This document shows, piece by piece, positions 5,286 through 9,551 of a DNA stretch of 9,551 nt (position 1 is its first letter; the number at the start of each line of letters is the position of its first letter). Source of the stretch: Clostridiales bacterium. Lineage in GTDB: Bacteria > Bacillota > Clostridia > Tissierellales > Sedimentibacteraceae. Where the stretch lies: assembly GCA_003483345.1 (NCBI GenBank), contig DMWH01000107.1, forward strand, positions 2,008 to 11,558, written 5' to 3'. The translations under genes were made by a program, and so were the position numbers. The notes under the pieces were generated by a model that ran no database searches, had not been told where the DNA came from, and worked only from the letters and a program-made list of their open reading frames with translations.

Positions 5286-7265
5286 ATGGAAAATTTAAAA
5301 CTAAAGGATTTTTTGGATTATACTTTTTTATCCGGACTTGAATTGTCACCGGATAAAAATTACGGTGCTTTTGTGGTACATACATCAGATTTTGAGGATA
5401 ACAAGTATTTGTCCAATATATGGTTGTATAATTTGACCACCTCGGAATATAAAAAGCTTACAAATATGAATGAAGAAAAGAGTTTTATTTGGCTTGACAA
5501 TAATACTATTTTGTTTTCTTCATTGAGAGATGAAAAATTGAAAAAAAGAATTCAGGACGGCGAACATTGGACTGTATTCTATGCCATTGATATCCAAGGC
5601 GGGGAAGCTTATGAATATATGCGTATTCCCATGAAGGTAAACAATATTAAAAAAATTGCCGACGAGAAATTTCTATTAACAGCAATTTATGACCATTACG
5701 GCATTAACCTTCATTCTCGCAAAGGAGAAGAAAAGACTAAGGCAATTGAATTAATAAAAGAAAACAAGGACTATGAAATATTGGATGAAATACCGTTTTG
5801 GTCAAACGGCGAAGGATTTATAAACAAGAAAAGAAACCGTCTATATCTGTTTGACAAAGGAACAAAGGATATTGTACCAATTTCAAATCAATATGAAAAT
5901 ATAAAAGTAACAAGCGTAAAAGACGGTAAAGCTTTATATGTTTCTTCAATTTACACCAATAAAATGGAGTTGACAACAGGATTATACATGTACGATTTAT
6001 ATAGCAGTAAAGCTCTTTGCCTTGTTGAGGATTTAGAATATAATATAGAGTTTGCCGAATTTGTAGGGGATGACATAATAGTTGCAGCTACTACCATGGA
6101 TAAATACGGGATAAATGAAAACTTCAATTTTTATAAGCTACAAGATGGGGAATTGGTACTTCTCAGCAAACACGATTTCGGTTTGAACAATTCGGTTAAC
6201 TCGGACTGCAGATATGGAGAAGGAGCTGCAAGAAGAGTATTCGATAACTGCCTGTACTTCATATCCACAGAAAATAAAAGTTCCTTTATAAAGAAGCTTT
6301 CATTGGATGGAAGTATTGAAAAATTAACGGAAGATAATGGATCAGTGGACTGCTTCGACATATGCAGCCAAGGTATTATCTTCATTGGGCTCAGGGGCAG
6401 CAGGCTGCAGGAAATTTATACGTTACAAAAAATAAAAGAAACTCAAAGAACTAAATTTAATGAAAAGATAGTGGAAATAAAGACGATTGTAAAACCTGAA
6501 AGTATTAATTTTCAAAACGATGGAGTTACCATTGAAGGATTTGTGTTAAAACCTGTTAATTTTGATGAAAAGAAGTGCTATCCGGGAATCTTAAACATAC
6601 ACGGAGGTCCAAAAACAGTATATGGTGAAGTTTTCTATCATGAAATGCAGTATTGGGCAAACGAAGGATATTTTGTATTTTTCTGTAATCCAAGGGGCAG
6701 TGACGGCAGGGGTGATGAATTTGCAGATATAAGAGGTAAATACGGTACCATTGACTATGATGACCTTATGAAATTTACAGATAAAGTTCTTGAAAAATAT
6801 CCACAGATAGATTGCACAAGAATTGGTGTAACAGGCGGCTCCTATGGAGGCTTTATGACAAACTGGATTATTGGACACACTGACAGATTTAAATGTGCTG
6901 TTTCACAAAGGAGTATTTCAAACTGGATTTCTAAATTCGGCACTACGGACATAGGGTATTATTTCAATACAGATCAAAACTTGTCTTCTCCTTGGGATAA
7001 TGTTGAAAAAATGTGGTTTCATTCACCGCTTAAATATGCAAATCAAGCTGTTACTCCCACATTATTCATTCATGCGGAGGAAGATTACAGGTGCTGGCTG
7101 GCTGAAGGATTACAAATGTTTACTGCCCTTAAGTATCACGGTGTCGATGCAAGGCTTTGCATGTTCAGGGGAGAAAATCACGATCTTTCAAGGAGCGGTA
7201 AACCCCGCCACAGGGTGAGGAGATTGGAAGAAATAACTAATTGGTTTGAAAAATATTTAAGATGA
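5286..7265 (+). CDS. S9-family serine peptidase (prolyl oligopeptidase / acylaminoacyl-peptidase type)
   Basis: This 659-residue enzyme has the two-part S9 architecture. An N-terminal beta-propeller (about residues 1-390, with repeats such as NIWLYNLTTSEYKKLT) gates access to a C-terminal alpha/beta-hydrolase (about 400-659). Family members cut short peptides or release acylated N-terminal residues. The catalytic triad is intact: Ser519 in GGSYGG, Asp600 in HAEEDYRC and His632 in GENHDLSRSGKPRHR. HGGP at 439-442 is the oxyanion-region motif, and NPRGSDGRGDEF follows. There is no signal peptide or membrane segment, so it is cytosolic. The S9C (acylaminoacyl-peptidase-like) subgroup fits best from the GKPRHRVRRLEEITNWFEKYL ending, and the length is normal. 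The start is supported by AGGAGG five bases before the ATG. It is single-gene, divergent from the transporter pair, and ends in a strong terminator. The exact substrate is unknown. Confidence 0.95.
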   Translation: MENLKLKDFLDYTFLSGLELSPDKNYGAFVVHTSDFEDNKYLSNIWLYNLTTSEYKKLTNMNEEKSFIWLDNNTILFSSLRDEKLKKRIQDGEHWTVFYAIDIQGGEAYEYMRIPMKVNNIKKIADEKFLLTAIYDHYGINLHSRKGEEKTKAIELIKENKDYEILDEIPFWSNGEGFINKKRNRLYLFDKGTKDIVPISNQYENIKVTSVKDGKALYVSSIYTNKMELTTGLYMYDLYSSKALCLVEDLEYNIEFAEFVGDDIIVAATTMDKYGINENFNFYKLQDGELVLLSKHDFGLNNSVNSDCRYGEGAARRVFDNCLYFISTENKSSFIKKLSLDGSIEKLTEDNGSVDCFDICSQGIIFIGLRGSRLQEIYTLQKIKETQRTKFNEKIVEIKTIVKPESINFQNDGVTIEGFVLKPVNFDEKKCYPGILNIHGGPKTVYGEVFYHEMQYWANEGYFVFFCNPRGSDGRGDEFADIRGKYGTIDYDDLMKFTDKVLEKYPQIDCTRIGVTGGSYGGFMTNWIIGHTDRFKCAVSQRSISNWISKFGTTDIGYYFNTDQNLSSPWDNVEKMWFHSPLKYANQAVTPTLFIHAEEDYRCWLAEGLQMFTALKYHGVDARLCMFRGENHDLSRSGKPRHRVRRLEEITNWFEKYLR

Positions 7266-7282
7266 GTGAAGGATCTCATGCT

Positions 7283-7310
7283 AAAAGCTTCCCAATATAG
7301 GAAGCTTTTT
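7283..7310 (+). terminator. Rho-independent terminator after the S9 peptidase
   Basis: The arms AAAAGCTTCC (7283-7292) and GGAAGCTTTT (7300-7309) form a perfect 10-bp stem with a 7-base loop, followed by a T-run, 17 bases past the stop codon. Because the arms begin with A-runs, the minus-strand reading also ends in four Ts. It may therefore stop the opposing small-gene transcript as well. Confidence 0.88.
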
Positions 7311-7327
7311 AATGTACTATCAATAAC

Positions 7328-7405
7328 GGGGACCAAGTGTCGCCCTTAATTTAGGGACATTCCTCATGCACAAAGGGACTATACCCCAATCAGAGGTGTG
7401 TCCCC
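7328..7405. repeat. REP-like palindromic element
   Basis: A 78-base segment is bounded by GGGGAC (7328-7333) and its inverted copy GTCCCC (7400-7405). Inside, TGT-CG-CCCT (7338-7346) pairs with AGGGACA (7353-7359) around a 6-base loop. It is distinctly richer in G and C than its surroundings and repeats GGGAC/GTCCC words. Such GGGGAC...GTCCCC palindromes are typical of REP-like or miniature elements spread by Y1-type transposases. No transposase is encoded here, so it would be a passenger copy or remnant. It lies between two convergent genes, a usual location for such elements. Confidence 0.5.
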
Positions 7406-7412
7406 ATACCAT

Positions 7413-7622
7413 TTAGCAGCGGTCACCGATTCCGCCAACTCTATCGCAGCTGCAGAATAGTATTACCAACAATAAGAAGAAGAATAATAAGCTGTCATTG
7501 TCGCCAAAGCCGCCGATTCCTCCTACCAATCCATCGTCTCCGCAGAAGCATGCAAGAACTACTAAAAGCAAGAAGAAGAATAATAAACTATCTCCGCTGT
7601 CTCCCAATATATTGTTAAACAT
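7413..7622 (-). CDS. Small hydrophobic Leu/Phe- and Gly-rich protein with internal duplication
   Basis: This 69-residue protein is made of two similar units. DSLLFFFLLLVVLACFC (residues 11-27) and DSLLFFFLLLVILFCSC (43-59) are each followed by a glycine stretch containing VGGIG (33-37 and 62-66). Each hydrophobic run is long enough to sit in or across a membrane. Small proteins with a GDNDSLLFFFLLLVILFC-like segment are frequent in spore-forming clostridia and resemble the YjcZ-like class of sporulation mini-proteins; I recall this as a general pattern, not a specific match. Four cysteines sit at the ends of the two runs. An ideal AGGAGGT lies five bases before the ATG, which makes a real gene very likely. 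It lies 62 bases downstream of the gene at 7685-7972 on the same strand and may share its transcript. Function unknown; spore envelope association is a guess. Confidence 0.78.
   Translation of the reverse strand: MFNNILGDSGDSLLFFFLLLVVLACFCGDDGLVGGIGGFGDNDSLLFFFLLLVILFCSCDRVGGIGDRC
7474..7586 (-). repeat. Direct repeat inside the small hydrophobic gene
   Basis: A 17-base word (AAGAAGAAGAATAATAA on the plus strand) occurs at 7474-7490 and again at 7570-7586, exactly 96 bases (32 codons) apart. It encodes the LLFFFLL core of both protein units. The identity at DNA level suggests a fairly recent, or selected, in-frame duplication. Confidence 0.75.
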
Positions 7623-7684
7623 ATAGAACCTCCTAAAAATAATTTTAATATATATTATTCGTTAGACTGCTAATTGTTACTTTA

Positions 7685-7972
7685 TTACTCTTCATTTAAT
7701 GATTTTAGATAAAAAATTATTTTGTCGATAAAACTGTCTTTCGTGCAATAATTGTGGCATTCATGTTTAATTAAATTTCTATTGCTGCATTTGCCTCTGT
7801 ATTTATCATAGCTGTATTTGACATTTTGCATATTGTCCATTATGTCAAATAAGTATTGTTTCGAATGTTCATCCTCACAAAATTTGTTTGTGAGTCTGTT
7901 TAATATATATATTAATTCGATTATGTCGTACATTCTTTCTATCATATTATCGTCACATTTTCTCTTGTCCAC
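7685..7972 (-). CDS. Small cysteine-containing protein, unknown function
   Basis: I do not recognise this protein. With a GTG start at 7972 it has 95 residues; ATG alternatives at 7978 and 7990 give 97 and 101. The GTG is preferred because GGAG (7981-7984) stands eight bases upstream. For the 7978 ATG that same site is only two bases away, and the 7990 ATG follows TATAATATA with no binding site. The sequence is soluble, charged and probably helical (NMIERMYDIIELIYILNRLT, then SKQYLFDIMDNMQNVKYSYD). It has five cysteines, three of them clustered near the C-terminus around GKCSN and HECHNYC. There is no signal peptide. Metal binding or disulfide bonds are possible, not shown. A CATATAATA box upstream of 7990 resembles sporulation-sigma -10 elements but could equally be a sigma-A TATAAT. 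Confidence 0.65.
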   Translation of the reverse strand: MDKRKCDDNMIERMYDIIELIYILNRLTNKFCEDEHSKQYLFDIMDNMQNVKYSYDKYRGKCSNRNLIKHECHNYCTKDSFIDKIIFYLKSLNEE

Positions 7973-8052
7973 TTTCATCACTCCATTCATTATATTATAT
8001 GAATTTTTTGAAGTGCTGATAGTAGAATTGAAACATTTATTTCATTATTCCT

Positions 8053-8080
8053 TTGATTTTATCAAGTTTTATTGTATAAT
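8053..8080 (+). promoter_or_regulatory. Candidate promoter upstream of the GerMN gene
   Basis: TTGATT (8053-8058) and a perfect TATAAT (8075-8080) are 16 bases apart on the plus strand. This would give a leader of about 118 bases. A second TATAAT at about 8121-8126 (CGTATAATCC) lacks a good -35 partner at normal spacing. The rest of 7991-8205 shows no other element I can support. Confidence 0.45.
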
Positions 8081-8205
8081 AAGTTAAACAGATTATTCAC
8101 ATACGTTCAGAATTATCACGTATAATCCACACAAAAATAATTGAATACATTTTGTCATCCTGAGTGTACTGCCCCTTTTACATAAATTATACATGAGGTA
8201 CTAAT

Positions 8206-9551
8206 ATGAGAGCATTTTTTAATATAGTAATAATAGGACTTATAGGTTTGTTATCATCCACATATTTGTTCAATTTGTCACCTGTTGACTATAAAGGAAC
8301 AATTGAAATTGAAACTCCTGTTGAAGAAAGTACTTTAAGTTTAGAAGTCGAAGAAGACAAAATACTAAATCCTGAATCAATAACAATAAAGCATACAGCC
8401 TCTAAGGAAGAGGTAATTAAAATTGTCAGCAACAGCATTTTTAATGTAGACATATACAAGGATAATAAATTGGTTAAAAGTAATATTGATAATTTAGAGC
8501 CGGTTTCTCCTTCAATTGATGCAACCATTTCAGTTAATAAGGATAATCCTATCATTACTGCCGTAAATATAGCTCAAAAAAACTTAGGACTGGAAGATGG
8601 AGTATATAAATTTGTATTTAATTCAAATATAATAGCAGATATAGATAAGGCTTCCGTATCGGTAACAGTTACCTATGATACAGCCGGTAATTATTATCCT
8701 GCGGTTAATACTGCCCCTGCGGGTACTAAGGGACTCACCCTGTACTTCCCAACAAAAAATGCAGATACTTTAATTCCTGTTACGAGGTTTGTAGTAGAGG
8801 ATAAATCAATTACAAGAATGGCAATTGAGCAGCTGCAAAACGGTCCTTTAAGCAAAGAGCTTATATCAGTAATCAAGGATGTTACAAACACAACTTACAA
8901 TAACGGTAATGTGGTAATTGACCTGCCAAGTTCATATACTGCATATAATACCGGCAGCACGGGAGCAGTCCTGGCCTACGAATCATTTGTAAAAACAATA
9001 TTTGCCGTTGACAGATATTGGCCTATTCACAGCGTCACATTTACTGTTGACAGAAAAAATGTAGACACTTACTTCCATGGGATGTCAAGAGAGGCAATAA
9101 ATTATCTTCCTAATATTAAGAGAAATTACCTTCTGTATCTGGCTCATAAGGCAGACAACAGATATTATTTATTTGAGTATCAGCTATCCCCTGAGGAAAT
9201 AGGTATTGCTGAAAATGATTCAATAGAAATGAAGGCGCGAAAAATATTTGATGCATATTCAAATACAGACATCGAATACGGCATTAGTCCGGTACCTAAG
9301 ACTGTAACGCTAAACAATGTATCTCTGCAGGGAAGAACACTTATTCTTGATTTTAATAAGGATTTTTTGAATGTTTATGAGGATAAAAATGATTTAAGAC
9401 ATATGATGGTAGAATCCTTTTTGTATACTTTCACCACAATACCGGGTGTTGACAGTATAAAAATTACTGCCGAAAATAAAGAAATAACTGATTTTATTGA
9501 TGTGCTGGATACAACAAAAATATTATATCCTCCGGAATTTATTAATCCGGA
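8206..9551 (+). CDS. GerMN-domain (spore germination GerM-like) protein, partial
   Basis: The reading frame is open from an ATG at 8206 (GAGG seven bases upstream) to the window edge, giving 448 residues without a stop. An N-terminal hydrophobic segment (MRAFFNIVIIGLIGLLSSTY) is a signal peptide or membrane anchor. There is no lipobox cysteine after it. Residues about 30-175 form a Thr/Ser/Val-rich, probably beta-sheet region that I do not recognise. A first GerMN domain runs about 176-305 (GLTLYFPTKNADTLIPVTRF, EQLQNGPLSKELISVI, NNGNVVIDLPSSY). A second runs from about 308 (YLLYLAHKADNRYYLFEYQL, then LQGRTLILDFNKDFLNVY). Tandem GerMN domains are the layout of Bacillus subtilis GerM, an envelope protein needed in sporulation and germination. 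Here the protein is longer because of the added N-terminal region. It is divergent from the small gene at 7685-7972. The C-terminus is outside the window. Confidence 0.85.
   Translation, partial: MRAFFNIVIIGLIGLLSSTYLFNLSPVDYKGTIEIETPVEESTLSLEVEEDKILNPESITIKHTASKEEVIKIVSNSIFNVDIYKDNKLVKSNIDNLEPVSPSIDATISVNKDNPIITAVNIAQKNLGLEDGVYKFVFNSNIIADIDKASVSVTVTYDTAGNYYPAVNTAPAGTKGLTLYFPTKNADTLIPVTRFVVEDKSITRMAIEQLQNGPLSKELISVIKDVTNTTYNNGNVVIDLPSSYTAYNTGSTGAVLAYESFVKTIFAVDRYWPIHSVTFTVDRKNVDTYFHGMSREAINYLPNIKRNYLLYLAHKADNRYYLFEYQLSPEEIGIAENDSIEMKARKIFDAYSNTDIEYGISPVPKTVTLNNVSLQGRTLILDFNKDFLNVYEDKNDLRHMMVESFLYTFTTIPGVDSIKITAENKEITDFIDVLDTTKILYPPEFINP

Noticed and set aside
6591..6878. Minus-strand open frames within the S9 peptidase
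   Set aside because: They overlap the intact catalytic domain containing HGGP and GGSYGG and show no start signals of their own.
8289..8555. Minus-strand open frame of 88 codons inside the GerMN gene
   Set aside because: The plus-strand frame is open for over 1.3 kb with a ribosome binding site, signal segment and recognisable GerMN domains. The opposite frame has no binding site or family resemblance.

Overview
The window is AT-rich with compact, mostly well-spaced genes, strong AGGAGG-type ribosome binding sites and sigma-A-like promoters. It also carries a GerMN-domain (spore germination type) gene and a small leucine/phenylalanine-rich gene of a kind common in spore formers. Together these point to a low-GC, endospore-forming Firmicute of the class Clostridia. 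I cannot name the genus. No RNA gene, CRISPR array or complete mobile element was seen.

Layout. Positions 1-2374 (minus strand) hold the glycine cleavage operon gcvT-gcvH-gcvPA; gcvPA runs off the left edge and gcvPB would be expected beyond it. Two overlapping consensus promoters (2441-2499) and a leader hairpin (2395-2417) precede gcvT. Positions 2561-2956 hold an asparagine-rich, octapeptide-repeat gene with a clear terminator. Positions 3098-4987 hold two tandem paralogous AEC-family (auxin efflux carrier type) transporters, 312 residues each. A 298-base divergent intergenic region with an inverted repeat between opposing promoters separates them from a plus-strand S9-family (prolyl oligopeptidase) serine peptidase at 5286-7265, which ends in a strong terminator. 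Positions 7328-7405 hold a short REP-like palindromic element. Two small minus-strand genes follow (7413-7622 and 7685-7972), then, divergently, a GerMN-domain protein gene (8206 onward) that runs off the right edge.

How the genes fit together. GcvT, GcvH and GcvPA are parts of one enzyme complex that oxidises glycine to CO2, ammonia and methylene-tetrahydrofolate. The paired AEC transporters and the cytosolic S9 peptidase share a divergent control region. A link between peptide breakdown and transport of a product is possible but is inference only. The right-hand block (GerMN protein plus two small unknown genes) may be sporulation-related.

I found no clear new multi-gene system. The best leads are the duplicated hydrophobic mini-protein, the divergent inverted repeat, the tandem transporter pair, the repeat-built Asn-rich gene and the REP-like element.
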